A stretch of 64,000 nucleotides of DNA from Xenopus tropicalis (GCF_000004195.4 NC_030684.2:111205429-111269428), one strand, 5' to 3'. Positions 51,186-63,129 are shown, numbered from the stretch's first letter. Numbers and translations: made by a program. Notes: generated by a model not told the origin, from the letters alone.

Positions 51186-52100
51186 CAGATCATGAAGACA
51201 CAGAGGAAGGGAAGGTCCTGAGACCAGTGGCTGCCTCAGTGCCAGACCATTCAGTGAATAGGAGATCGGATTTCTATCCCTTCCCATGTATCTAAGGGCA
51301 CAGCAGCTCGGGGTGACCCCCAAATCCTCCGCTCTCCGTTGTGTCCTTGAAACAGCAGAATGACAGGTCGGTGCAGCCGGGAAGCGGCTAATGAGGGGGA
51401 GTCGCAGGGACAGTACCTGCCGCACCGCACAGGCTCCCAGGCCCCATATATCACGTCCAATCACAGCGGGGCTTCCCAGCTGCCTGACATTGAACTAGGT
51501 TAGTGCGCATCTGGTGCAATCCGGCTCCCTGCGCTTCGGCCCTAGCACTGTCTCCTTCCGCTGCTCACGGCCGGGACAACTAGCGGGGCAATGGGCACAG
51601 CCTTCCTGCCATTCACACATTTATCGCTCAGTAGATCTCTCGCCGCGTATTCCCCTTGCTCTTTCGCTTTCTGTTACAAACCTACATCACGCAGGGAAAC
51701 GCACCGGGCTCAGCAGGGAGCGATCTATGGCGCTGTTTCCCGTCACACAGCAAATGGAGCCCGTTTGCTAAAACTAAAAAGAAAGCAATGATTTAGGGAT
51801 ATCCCATATCGCTGCTCCGACCCGGTACTTCCCACTCCGCACTCAGCCGCCTGTCCAGCCTCTCACTTACATACACACAAACAGCGAGCGCCCCCTGCCG
51901 GTCCCGAGTGGCTAAAGCCAGAGGCTGCCGGATCCTTACACCAGAGGGAGTTCAGCTCAGTAACGGGACGGAAATAGGATGGGAATAGAGATCGGACACA
52001 GCAGGGCCGTGTGGGGGGCGCTCGAACAGATCTGGAACTTAGGCCACTAAAGAGAGAGTTTTTGTGAAGCTACTAAACGGACGGCACCATTCGGGAAGAA
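51186..52100. promoter_or_regulatory. CpG-rich block, possible CpG island or unannotated promoter
   Basis: CpG is clearly denser here than in the flanks, mainly at 51270-52070 (tccgctctccgttg, cacggccgggacaac, tcgccgcgtatt). A CCAAT box (cgtccaatcacagcgg) lies near catatatcacg at about 51443-51475. No open frame resembles a known protein. It could be a distal promoter, a lncRNA start or an enhancer CpG block; direction is unknown. Confidence 0.35.
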
Positions 52101-52475
52101 GCAGGGGGTTACTAACTGTCCGTGCGTAATGATCAGCTGTTCCTCTGAGCATCCTCCCCTGCTTCACTGGCAGTGTGCCCCCCACCCCTTATTGGACCAA
52201 TGTACCCCCACAAAAAACTCCTTTTATCTCAGTGCAAAGCCCAGTTTTGTTCTGTTTCTTTACAGCATCCACACTGCTTTCTCACTGCCCGCCAATGCCA
52301 TTACTAGACTCACAGGACATTTTAGGGGTAAGACATTTTTCAAAATAAAATATTGAAACTGTATGGGCAGCTCAGCAGTCACATGATCGAATCCTCTCTA
52401 TTTAACCCCCAGTTTCCCTATTCCCTAGCAGCCAAGCAGTGGTTTGAATGAGAGACTGAATATAAAGAGAGAAGG
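52101..52475. other. Intergenic stretch without recognised features
   Basis: Unique sequence. I see no gene, RNA or repeat in it. Confidence 0.6.
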
Positions 52476-52792
52476 TACAGGTCTGGGATCCGGAAACCTA
52501 AGAGTTCCAAATTACAGAAAAGCCATCTCCCATAGAGTCCATTTTTATCAAATAATTCACATTTTTAAAAATGGTTTCCTTTTTCTCTGTAATAATAAAA
52601 CAGTAGTTTGTACTTGATCCCAACTAAGATATAATTAATCCTTATTGGAGCCAAAACAATCCTGTTGGGTTTAATTACTGTTTAAATAATGTTTTTAGTA
52701 GACTTAAGGTAGGAGATCCAAATTACGGAAAGACCTTTTATCCGGAAAACCCCAGGTCCTGAGCATTCTGGATAATGGGTCCCATACCTGTA
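52476..52792. mobile_element. 'cccattatccag' MITE, copy 1 (about 317 bp)
   Basis: The left end tacaggtctgggatccgg is complementary to the right end gggtcccatacctgta. Interior landmarks shared with other copies are gatcccaactaagatata and atccttattgga. It is non-coding, and the short frames within it recur in each copy by descent. Confidence 0.8.
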
Positions 52793-53279
52793 CTTAATAG
52801 CTGGAAATCAGTAAAAAAGGTAAGCATATAACACAAAAGCCATAAATAATTAATATCAATTGCAAGGTTGCAAGGAATAAGAAAATTCATAACAAACTGA
52901 AAGAAAATGTAATGAACCACCTCTTTATAATGCACTTTATTGAGTTGCAGGGCTCGGCAGAGAGAGGGTTAATTGTACTTGCATTTCTTCCAGCCCAGTG
53001 CTTGTGCGAGGGGAATCCGCTCCCACCCGGCCCATCCAGCAACAAAAATAAATAAGTGCATGCACATTCTTTTCCGCTTGTGCAGTCATTAACATTTTCC
53101 ACATAATCGTTTTTTGTTGTTTTTTTTAATTGTGTAAAACCGGTTTTTTTGGAACATTAGGATATAAATAAATAGGTGGTTTATATCAAAGGCAAATAAT
53201 ACATTAGCAAAGTCAGGATTAGCACCCGGCAAAGGTAACTGGAGCAAAACATTGTTTTAAAGGCACAAATAAAACTATA

Positions 53280-53640
53280 AATCATGGCTGCTAAGGAGGC
53301 AGGGGCATTGTGTGCTGAGCCGCTCTTAAATATTCATTGTTGGTAGGATGTGCTGGGCTCATGAGGAAGAATCCCTTCTCAGGCTGAAATGGACTAAATA
53401 GAAAATACAATACTTTGCTGTCAGCCTGCACAATTCATTTCTAATATTTATTATTTCAGCTCCTGTCTGGGCTTTCTCTTTCGCTACTGGGGAACCAGCT
53501 TTGAATTTACAAAAGTCCAATCAAATCGTGGGAGGGCTCTTATTGGCACATTGAGCTCACTGGAGCCTGCCGGCCACCATTCCGTGTGTGTCAGACAGGG
53601 GGCACTTTCCATTCTATAACATTATGAGCAGTGAGATGTG
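53280..53640. promoter_or_regulatory. Candidate conserved intergenic block
   Basis: Complex, repeat-free, with gcacaattcatttctaata, ctttgaatttacaaaagtcc, gtccaatcaaatcgtggg and ctcttattggcac (two CCAAT-like motifs). Inferred regulatory candidate. Confidence 0.3.
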
Positions 53641-54035
53641 GCTGTTTTCTGGCAAATGGCAGCAGAAGTCAACCCACCCCATGTGCCGTTAGCCTTATGG
53701 GGTACATAACTGCACCCCTTAGAGTACTATGCACTTAACATGGGCCATTCAAAGTGTTCTTTGCACTTAGTGCCAGTTGCACCTTTGTTGGACCATCTGG
53801 CATAGGTCAGAGTATAGCGATCTGCAGTGCATGGGATCACTTTACCTGTCTTGAACATGTAATATATATTGTTCCTGATACGTGCTTTGTGCCTCAGTAA
53901 TGCAAGGACACCCATGGGTAACCCATATGCATCCCATACCAAAGAATGTGGGTGCAAAGAATGTGGTAAAGTGCACTGTGCAAAAAAACATGGCACATTT
54001 CATCTTGCCCATCATTGTGAATTAAAGTCTTCCTC

Positions 54036-54450
54036 TAAGGCTGATGCCACACGTGGCGTTTTTCCGCTGCGTATTTTCTAATTCTCTCGGCGGCTGAAAA
54101 ACGCCCGATATCATCATCCATAGAAATAACTTGAAAAGACTCGAAGAAAACCACACAATGCGGAAATACGGTAGAAAACGCCTTAGCACGGATTTTTCAA
54201 GCGTTGGCTGAAATACGCCAGTATTTGCAAAGCAACCTATTCCTATGTATACACAAAGGCAGCTGCCAGACCTAGTGGAAATACGCAGCGTTTTTTGCTA
54301 TTTCGCACTATTAGCACCATGGAAATGGGATTTGCTACGTCACCAGTACTAGGCTGAAAAACGCCATAGTCAGGGGCTGTGTGGCTTGTGCGGCGTTTTT
54401 AGGCCGAGAAAAAACGCAGTGTAAAAACGCCACGTGTGGCATCAGCCTTA
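54036..54450. mobile_element. MITE, 415 bp, TAAGGCTGATGCCACACGTGG termini
   Basis: The left end taaggctgatgccacacgtg and the right end cacgtgtggcatcagcctta are exact inverted repeats for at least 20 bp. The interior is rich in aaaacgcc/ggcgtttt, giving further foldback. It is non-coding. It touches the next element with no spacer. Confidence 0.85.
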
Positions 54451-54794
54451 AGCTGGCCATACATGGACAAATACAATCGGGCCGTTAATTTTTATTATCG
54501 ATTAGTCGATTGGCCAGGTAAGAAATTTTGGTCATACAATATAAGGATAAAATCTGCGCTTGTATTGTGTATCATGCGATAGCCTTGGGCGACTTACAGT
54601 GGAAGTCACTTTTGTACGATTGGTGTCTGCCAACTATTTCATGTTCAGAACATCCCCCAATTTGTTATTTTTAGGGCTTTATCCTACAATTTCAGTCTGA
54701 ATGTTAGTTTCAGATGATTGCATTTAAACATACAATCGATATTCAAACGTTCATCAGAAGAAGACTAAAATGTGAATGTGTATGGCCACCTGTA
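54451..54794. mobile_element. MITE of the 'ctggccatacatgg' type directly joined to the previous one
   Basis: The left end agctggccatacatgg pairs imperfectly with the right end gtgtatggccacctgta. The interior contains aatcgggccgttaa and ttagtcgattgg. Limits are approximate. It is related to the element at 14850 by its ends. Confidence 0.65.
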
Positions 54795-56057
54795 CAAAGT
54801 GTTATAGTTGGGTTTCATGGCTAAGAATATTTATGCTGTAGTGGAACAATCAGATCACAGTGGTGCAAGGTCCTATCTGAAACCCATTCTGTGGATCACT
54901 GCAGAGCTTGACAGCTTTAATGACACACACACAGCATTTTGTCCCGTGCCTGGAAATACCCTTCCGTAGGTACGAATTGGAATTGCTGCAAGTATCCCAG
55001 TAACATCCCTTAATCATCAGGGATGGTCACTGCTGCATTTCTACCTAGCAATAAAGGAAACCTCGCACTACTCTTGTAATACAGGGTGCACAGTGTGTAA
55101 TGTATTTAATGTGCAACAAGTAGAGAAGAAGACACACTTTTCTGGCACACCTGTACGGAATTTTAAAATATAACTTTTAATTCAGTTCATCCGCTAAAAC
55201 TTAGTTAAAATATAGAGCAGAAGAAAGAAAAAAGGGGATATTAAAACATAAAAGAGAACACACCCTAGATCTGTAGAATACACTGGGTTTCAATACTTGT
55301 CCAGTGATTAGCAACTTTGTTGCTTAATTACTCATGTTGCTGTCACATGTTTCGATATATCCCACAAGCAACATATGTAACTATTTTTGGAAATCCTTAT
55401 TCCTCTCACCTATAACTCACAGAGGGCTTCTTGATAGGATTAATTAACAGAGTGCTTTAATAAGAAAGCTTAGCAGGGCAAAAGAAACAACTTTAGCGCA
55501 GGTCAAAATATGTAATTTTTAACTGCCCATCACTAGTTAGAATTGCATACAAATAAAGGAGACATATTTTGGCAGTGTTAACAGAGAATTCAACACCCCT
55601 TTAGCAGGGAAGATCTGTGCCCCAAAGATGCCCCAGTAGCCCCCCATCTTCTTTTCTGCTGATTCCCTGCACAGGCTCTGTGCTGCTGTCAGTTACTGAG
55701 CTTAGGGACCAACACACAATATACTGTATATATAGAATATCAATGTCACAATATAAGGCTTATTAGTAATGTATTCAGATTCACATAACCTGGTAGCATA
55801 TATACCAGTGCATTATGTACCAGAATGTAATATATCAGCCCTGCAGCATCAGCCTCTGTAAGAAATGTAGTGGGCTGCTACTATGCAGCATTTCTAGCCA
55901 TATACATTTTTAGGCTTTAGTTCTCTCTTAATATTTGGTTGTATACTTACCACAAAGTACGCTCATTCGTTGTTTAGATGTACAAACATTCTTCCTGTAT
56001 TGCACACTAATTGGACCAAATGCTTAAAAATTTCAGTAGGTTACAGATGCAGGTCAT
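54795..56057. other. Intergenic stretch with unclassified dispersed sequence
   Basis: No gene recognised. The part near 55130-55400 (acacttttctggcacacc, gtcacatgtttcgatatatc) looks like old dispersed repeat, but I cannot place it. The remainder is AT-rich unique sequence. Confidence 0.5.
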
Positions 56058-56830
56058 TTGGGAGTTTTTATTCTGCAGTACTTTGACTTGGGTAAAGGCA
56101 CTGTAAGTAATGTATCAGTGTTTGCGGATGACACAAAACTCTGCAGCCCAATCACTTCTATCCAGGATGTTGACAAACTGGCAATCTGGGTGGCTAAGTG
56201 GCAGATGAGATTCAATGTTGATAAAGGTCATGCACCGGGGATGGATATATATGCAGCCACTTATACCCTTAATAGGACTGCACTAGGCAAATCCATAATG
56301 GAGAAGGACCTTGGAGTCCTTGTAGATAATAAACTTGGCTGTAGCAAGCAATGCCAGGCAGCAGCTGCAAGGGCAAACAAGGTTTATTAAAGTGTATTAA
56401 AAGGGGTATAGATTCACGGGAGGAGGGGGTTATTCTTCTATTCTTTACAGAGCGCAGGTAAGGCCCCATCTGGAATATGCCACACAGTTTTGGTCTCCAG
56501 TGCTCAAACACCATATTATTGAGTTAGAGAGGGTACAGAGAAGGGCAACTAAGCTGGTAAAGGGTATGGAAAGTCTCAGTAATGCGAATAGACCAGCCAA
56601 GATGGGAGATGGGTCTGTTTACGCTGGAAGAGAGACGCTTAAGGGGGAAGGGGAATATGATAACTAAGTATAAATATACAAGGGGATCATATAATAATCT
56701 CTCTTTATTTACCAGTAGGTCCTTCCAACTAACATGAGGGCACCCACTCCGATAAAAAGAAAGGAGGTTCCGTCTAAATATTTGGAAAGGGTTTTTTTTA
56801 CTGTGAGAGCTGTGAGGTTGTGGATATATC
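56058..56830 (+). pseudogene. CR1/L2-like non-LTR retrotransposon, 3' fragment of reverse transcriptase ORF
   Basis: A 110-codon frame contains VSVFADDTKLC, where FADD is the reverse transcriptase catalytic motif. It is followed by KLAIWVAKWQMRFNVDK and MEKDLGVLVDNKL.CSKQC, the typical order of CR1/L2-type ORF2. After a stop at 56388, other frames continue the family C-terminus: [25 protein letters not shown] and, around 56760-56815, ERRFRLNIWKGFF. Several frameshifts and stops, no 5' part and no endonuclease domain: a 5'-truncated, dead copy. Confidence 0.8.
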
Positions 56831-57650
56831 CCTAATCACCTGCTGCAAACAAGGGGCTCTGACCGCACACAAATACATGGGATATGTAGAACTAGTGAGC
56901 ATTTACAGCATAAATAGGCATGTATATTTAGTTCAGCACAAGGACATAATACACAGTGCATGATATGCCATTGCCAGGGAATATCTTGAAGGACCCCTGC
57001 CCTCTATACTTAGTGAGGGATTAGCAGGGTCAGGGGAGCTGAGTGTTGTGCTAACATGGGAGTTTGTGACCCTTTAATGTATGGCCCAGGTGTGGTACTA
57101 GCAGCTGTTGTGAGATCCCCCACTGCCCTTAAAACAATCCCATGTGTGCAGAAATAATTAGGAATGAACCTAATTGACATCTCCATCAGCCCTGGTCAAT
57201 CAAGGGGCCCCTTAACCCATGTGCTGCCAGTGGAAGGATATCTGTAAAGCCCACTAGTCTGATTCACAGAAATACTGGGTGTAAAGGGCTCTTTGAAACA
57301 TTTCTTAATATGTCGAGGCCCCTGCAGAGCTGGTCACACTTGGAGGACTTTATGGCAATGCTAACTTTCTGTGTGTGGGGCCTCGGCTGAGCAAGCAACC
57401 AATGGCCAATCCACTTATAGTCGGTCACCCAGGACTGAATGTGTCAGCTGAGTATTCTTGGGGGAATGGCTGGTACTATCTGAGTAAATATGACCAATAA
57501 ATGTAAACAAAGGATTCTGTACAGCAGTGTCAGTTGGTAAATTCATGGCCATATTAATGGTATGTTTTTGTTTATATCACAGAGCATAAGTCAATTCAAT
57601 GAAGCAATAGATGGGGCCAACACTATTAATATAGGAACTTTATCTACATG
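56831..57650. promoter_or_regulatory. Intergenic stretch with candidate conserved block (57040-57440)
   Basis: No gene seen. The block at 57040-57440 is complex and includes gaaataattaggaatgaacc, ctaattgacatctcc and ctggtcaatcaagg, which on the other strand reads ccttgattgacc, close to a PBX-type TGATTGAC. Function is inferred. Confidence 0.28.
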
Positions 57651-57670
57651 CCCCCCCCCCCCCCCCCCAC
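57651..57670. repeat. Poly-C run
   Basis: About 19 consecutive C residues after acatgc. Confidence 0.9.
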
Positions 57671-58364
57671 CTGGCCTTTTATGAATACAGTGCTGCTGAA
57701 CACACAGTAAACTTTAAGATTGTAAGCTCTTAAGAACAGTACTTTCCTCACCTGTAAACATTTGTATGTTTAATGTATACACCCTTCTATTCTACAGGAC
57801 TATGGAATATGTTGGCTCATTTTAAATAATAAATCCATACTGTAGGTTCTACATATTAAAAAAAAATATTTAATTTCTTTTTCCAATTGGGAACATTGAT
57901 TTTAAAACCTTATAGGTGACAGTCCATTGCAATTTTCAGCTTCAAGCCCATAAATCCCTTAATTCAGCACTGAGTAAATTTCATTCTTTGGGAAAGTTTT
58001 AGAAAAATTAGCAAAATGGCAAGCGGTGTTGATATTTGAAATCCGTGCCTGTGCTGCCAGCGTGTGATGCTCTCAGTGTGCATTGCCAGGGCTTGGCTTA
58101 GTGAATAGGAAGGCTGGAATGTTTACTGGCAGAAATGCACTAATCAATACGCATCTGAATGCTGCTATTCTGCAGAAATAAAACCCAAATAAAATTCAAT
58201 GGATTCTTTTATGTTCATTTAGTCTAACTTATTTTGTCAAATACTTTCCGTATAGGATTTTATTTTCTCAGAATAAGTTATGGGGGGAAACTGGCCCACT
58301 GGAACTACATCTGATTCACTTTGGGCTGCTTCTTAAAGCAAAAGTTAGTGTTATGTATACAGGT
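57671..58364. other. Intergenic, one complex block at 58020-58260
   Basis: No gene seen. The block (gcaagcggtgttgatattt, gcactaatcaatacgcatc, gaatgctgctattctgcag) is repeat-free and could be conserved; this is untested. Confidence 0.35.
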
Positions 58365-58417
<53 letters not shown>

Positions 58418-58425
58418 GTATGTAT
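58365..58425. repeat. (TA)n microsatellite
   Basis: Alternating TA with a few tgta interruptions. Confidence 0.95.
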
Positions 58426-59087
58426 AGCGAAAAATGACAGTACTCACTGGGATTTTCACACAAGAGTCATAAAGTGAAGAATATTGAGGTTTATTCAGTC
58501 CAGCATTTCAGTTCCTGATTGGAACTTTCCCCAGGGACATCATATATATATATATTTACCTATATATGAATGAGGGCCTCAGACTGCATACAACCAGGGC
58601 CACATTGGGAGAGGCTATTATTTGTTGTCCTCTATGTACCTGAATTTATCACACAATATTTCTTCAAAGCTTTGTGCAATTTCCAGCTGCCATACAGGCA
58701 TATTACCAACAGCTTTTATTTCAAGTTTAGTTTCAGAAACCTACATTAAGGGAAACAAATCCAGGTAAGATACATTGCCAGTTTTTTTATTAAAATTCAA
58801 GGTGTAAGAAGCAGATTTGTCTTTTTGTGTAACTAAAAAAACAGGCAAAAATGCAATTTTTGTTTGGGTGGCAAATATATTATTTGTGTAACAAAAACAA
58901 ACCCTGGTTATGCAGAAGAAAAATTCCTAATAAAGGTACACCTTCCCTCCACCCCAACTGTATTTCAGCAGTCCAAGGCCACAGGTTTGGCAACAGGTTA
59001 TTTAAGTGTTGCCATCCAGCTCTGCTATGTCTGTTATCCCATGCCATCCCATCCCATGTGTGTGAAAGTCTGCCCTTTCCTCTAAAT
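58426..59087. other. Intergenic with an old dispersed repeat near 58436-58545
   Basis: The stretch agtactcactgggattttc through aggtttattcagtccagc and ctttccccagggac resembles dispersed Xenopus repeats. The rest is unique and AT-rich. No gene is seen. Confidence 0.4.
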
Positions 59088-60164
59088 CAGTGCTGTCCAA
59101 CTGGCGGCCCGCGGGCCCCCTCTGTGTGGCCCCCCACCTGTCTGGCTGCTTTGATGGCTTACCTTTGAGTAAGCATTAAATGGTATCAGTACTGAGATTA
59201 ACTGGCCCCCTGCATGGTTCTCACCTCAGATTCAGGCTGTATTGTTTAAATATGTAATCCCCTGTGTTTTTCACACCTTTTAGTTTCTGCATTGTTCACC
59301 CCCTGCAGTGTTCACACCTCAGGCTCAGGCTGTAATCACTCCCATTGTTCACTTCTTCACACCTCAGACATAGGTACTGTAGGCAGAGTATGGCACATAC
59401 AGCCAGCATAGGGCAGGTAGAGTATGGCACACACAGGCAGCATAGGTCAGGGAGGGTAGGGCAGGCAGATTATGGCACACACAGTCAGGGTAGGGCAGGC
59501 AGATTATGGCACACACAGTCAGGGTAGGGCAGGCAGAGTATGGCACACACAGTCAGGGTAGGGCAGGCAGAGTATGGCACACAGAGGCATCATAGAGAAG
59601 GCAGAGTATGGCACACAGAGGCAGCATAGAGAAGGCAGAGTATGGCACACACAGGCAGGGTAGGACAGGCAGAGTATGGCACACACAGACAGCATAGGAC
59701 AGGCAGAGTATGGCACACACAGATAGCATAGGACAGGCAGAGTGCTGCCTGTGTTTGCCATACTCTGCTTGCCCTATGCTGCTTGTGGGAGGTGAACCTG
59801 GCAGGGGGTTGTTGTGGGAGTTTGTTAGCAGTTGGAAATAGCCATTAAATGGTCCCTAAGGTGTGTAATTATGTACTGGGGGTTGCTGTGCTATCCACAG
59901 GGGAGGAGGAGGCATATGGAATTTAAGGGTATATCTTAATATGACATAATTCTTTCACATATGAATGATGGTTGATATCCCCACAGTAAGGACCAAGTAT
60001 TTGGGATTTTGCTGTGCTACCACCATTGTGATAAAATAGGTGTGGTTTGAAGTGGGTGTGGTTTCAAAAAGGGGAGTGGTCAAAACTGGCTTCCATTAGC
60101 GGCCCTCCACCATGTACGCTAGAGAAATTCCGGCCCTCGGCACCGTAGAAGTTGGACAGCACTG
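59088..60164. mobile_element. hAT-like non-autonomous element (1077 bp) with exact 8-bp duplication
   Basis: Termini are cagtgctgtccaactggcgg and gaagttggacagcactg (inverted, at least 15 bp). The flanks carry ctctaaat on both sides (59080-59087 and 60165-60172). Subterminal ggcccgcgggcccc and cggccctcgg are related. Inside is a minisatellite at 59380-59760. No transposase frame is present, so mobility would need a transposase supplied elsewhere. Confidence 0.9.
59380..59760. repeat. Minisatellite inside the hAT-like element
   Basis: Units follow ggcagagtatggcacacaca with variable tails (cagcatagg, gtcagggtagg, gcatcatagagaa). Unit length varies around 32-38 bp, with about 10 units. The YSACPTL-type frames on the minus strand are translations of it. 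The last unit is followed by an inverted copy (ctgtgtttgccatactctgc). Confidence 0.92.
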
Positions 60165-60234
60165 CTCTAAATGATAGGTTAAGGGTAACACCTGTAACTG
60201 AGGCTACAACTGAACCTGAAAATATGAATTCTCT

Positions 60235-60640
60235 GTATAATACCCCAAAAACATTGTGGTATAATCACAGTGCCAATTCCATTTCTATTACCCCTAGAAC
60301 ACTGCAAGTATAATAGCAGTGCCAATACAATTTATAACAGTGCCAATTCCATGTATAATATCCCAGAACTCAAAGTGGAATAATCACAGTGCTAATTCTA
60401 TGTATAATATCCCCAGAACACATACTAGTATAATTGCAGTGCTGATTCCATGTATAAAACCATCAGAATGGTTAGTGGTATAATCACAGTGCCAACTCCA
60501 TGTATAATACCCCCCGGCACAGATAATAGTACAATAGCAATGCCATGTGTAATACCCCCAAAACACACAGTGGTATAATCCATGAATAACACCCCTAGAA
60601 CACATAGTAGTATAATCACAGTTCCAATGTATAAAATAGT
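60235..60640. repeat. Degenerate tandem repeat, unit about 50 bp
   Basis: The word gtggtataatcacagtgcca or a close variant recurs near 60256, 60308, 60375, 60428, 60475, 60529, 60570 and 60610, with ccatgtataatacccc and agaacaca between. The minus-strand frames here are repeat translations. Confidence 0.8.
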
Positions 60641-61988
60641 AATGCGTCCCTGATTTGGGGAGGCTAAGACTCTCTAAGCCCTCATTAAAATCCACCAAAG
60701 CTCTAGAGGTAGTGTTATTAAACTGTAGTCTTGAACCGTATGTGACGTTTTAATGAACTTCCAATTTCTCCCTAAAAAGTCCACGCTGAATGTGCTTTCC
60801 ATTACCACTTACCAGGTTTTATTAACCTATGTGGGATGGGACACAGATTAAGGGACATTATACACCCTTGTCCAGTAGGAGTGCAATGAATAGGGCTTGT
60901 GCTGAACATACTTTTTGCCTATTGTTTTAACCACAAAAAATGTATGGTTCTTGTTAAAACAGGAAAAACTGATGCTGCTCCATGTTTGGCCCACGCACAC
61001 ACAAGCCCTATTCATTGAACTCATGTTAAACAAGGGAATATACTGCCCCTTTAAAATTTGGAGACAGCTCTGGACCCCAGGATTTGGCCTTGAATGAATA
61101 ATATTGGATCTCCTATGTATTGTGTTGTTATTGAAGTGAAATAACATTGATTAGTAGGAGAATCTGTTTTTTAATTATTTGCTCTCCAACTTTGTCAAAT
61201 TAAAAAACAAACAGAATCATTCTGAGGCTAGAATTTAATTTTTTATTACTTTATTATAAATCATTACCTGTACATCATCCAGTCATTCAATCTTCTGCCT
61301 GTTGCTAGAGAAAGTCAGACCCTTACAACAGCAAACTGTTATGTATATTAATAAAAAGTTCCCACCTGGGTGAACCCCCAGCTTTAGGCTAACAGCACAC
61401 AGGCCTGTGCACACTTTCACATACTTGATCTGATATCCAGCAAAGCACTGCCTGTTCGTGCAGATAAGGGAAGAAGTGGATGGGATCAGGGTCGGACTGA
61501 TGGGAAACACTGTGGGCCCCACCACCCTAACCGGATTCCCACTGCCTCTCCCTCCCCTGATCATGGCAAAGTACAAGGTGTGCATGCAGGGTAGGGGGAG
61601 GTGCTGCCGGTAGGTGAGCAGGACATCGGGGCCCCTGGGGTAGCACCCTACACCCCAGTTTAAACCTGAATGGGAGCAAACAGACATTTCATTCCGTGCA
61701 AAGAAGATGCAGGTGGAGAGAAGCCAATGCATGGCACAGCCCTGTGTGATCTAGTAACATTATCCCCAATTACCCCTGTTAAATTGAATATACTTGCCTG
61801 ATTTTTGTGTTATTATCCAGGTAATATTACTATGCTGTATGATATTGTATTATATAAAACTACATTACAGTGTTCAGTGGTTTTAAATTTATTTTTTGGT
61901 GTCACTGAATGTAAAAGCGGCATTTGTATATCTCTTTCTGTTCTCTGGTTCTTACTCATGAAACAATGTAATTTCTCCTTCATGTCTG
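60641..61988. other. Intergenic; fragment of a 'gtcggactg' repeat at 61485-61660
   Basis: No gene recognised. The segment beginning cagggtcggactgatggg with gtgggccccacc resembles a decayed relative of the hAT-like MITE at 4825. The remainder is AT-rich and unclassified. Confidence 0.5.
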
Positions 61989-62412
61989 TTAAAGGAACAG
62001 TAACACCAAAAAATAAAAGAGCTTTAAAGTAATAAAAATATAATGTACTGTTGCCCTGCACTGGTAAAACTGGTGTGTTTGCTACAGTAACACTACTATA
62101 ATTTATATAATAAGCTGCTGTGTAACACGGGGGCAGCCATTCAAGCTGGAAAAAAGGAGAAAAGGCACAGGTTACACAGCAGATAACAGATAAGTTCTGT
62201 AGAATACAATAGTGTTTTATCTGTTATCTGCTATGTGCCTGTGCCTTTTCTCCTTTGAATGGCTGCCCCCAGGGCTACACAGCAGCTTATTTATATAAAT
62301 TATAGTAGACTTTCTGAAGTAAACACACAACTTTTACCAGTGCAGGGCAGCAGCACATTTTATTTTAGTTACTTTTATACACTTTCATTTTTTGGTGTTA
62401 CTGTTCCTTTAA
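61989..62412. mobile_element. TTAA-flanked foldback MITE (T2-like), 424 bp
   Basis: It runs from TTAAAGGAACAGTAACACC to ggtgttactgttcctttaa with intact TTAA at both ends. The two halves are complementary over nearly their whole length (for example gggggcagccattcaa with ttgaatggctgccccc). This is the TTAAAGG-type terminus described for Xenopus T2 MITEs, thought to depend on a piggyBac-like transposase. It is non-coding. Confidence 0.88.
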
Positions 62413-62716
62413 TCACCAGGCTTCAGGAGCCTGACCCAGAAGTGCAGAGTAAATAAACAGCTAGACTCTCTAAACAGCAATAACTTAAAACAAGTGACAA
62501 TGTGTAATCAATGTATATTGGAAAGTGGCTTTTGGGTATAAATGCCGTGTAAACAGTATATAGTGGTTCTATCTCCTTTCCACGTACTTAGGAAAAGACA
62601 AGCAACTTGTCACTGGAACTCACTTTTTAAAAATCACAGTGACTAAATCTCACTGTGGGACAATAGCCTTACAGAGATGTGTGGGAATTAATAAAAAGCA
62701 CCCTTTCACACTGCAA

Positions 62717-63039
62717 TATAGATATGGGATCCATTATCCAGAAACCTATTATCCAGAAAGCTCCGGATTATGGGAAGGTCATCTCCCATAGACTTTATTT
62801 TAATCAAATAATTACAGTTTTTAAAAAAATGTCCTTTTCCTCTGTAAAAATAAAACAGTGCCTTGTACTTGATCCCAACTAGGATAAAATGAATCCTTAT
62901 TGGAAGCAAAACAATCCTATTGGATTTAATTAAATTAATTTATTTTTTTTAGCACACTTACATTTCAAATTAGGGAATGGCCCCTTATTTGGAAAAACAT
63001 GGGTCCAAGCATTCTGGATAACAGGTTCCATATCTATAC
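62717..63039. mobile_element. 'cccattatccag' MITE, copy 2
   Basis: The left end tatgggatccattatccag and right end ctggataacaggttccatat are inverted. The interior gatcccaactaggataaaat matches copies 1 and 3. It is the same family as 52476 and 63130. Confidence 0.78.
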
Positions 63040-63129
63040 CCAAGAGCCAATACAATTCCATTGACCCCTTAATAAAGCTGTATGCCACAGGCTCATGTAG
63101 CCATTTAATGAAGTGTTTAAGCCATGAGG

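Noticed and set aside
59345..59761. Frames with YSACPTL-like repeats
   Set aside because: Translation of the minisatellite inside the hAT-like element.
61283..61732. 149-codon minus frame
   Set aside because: It overlaps a decayed repeat fragment and has no domain.
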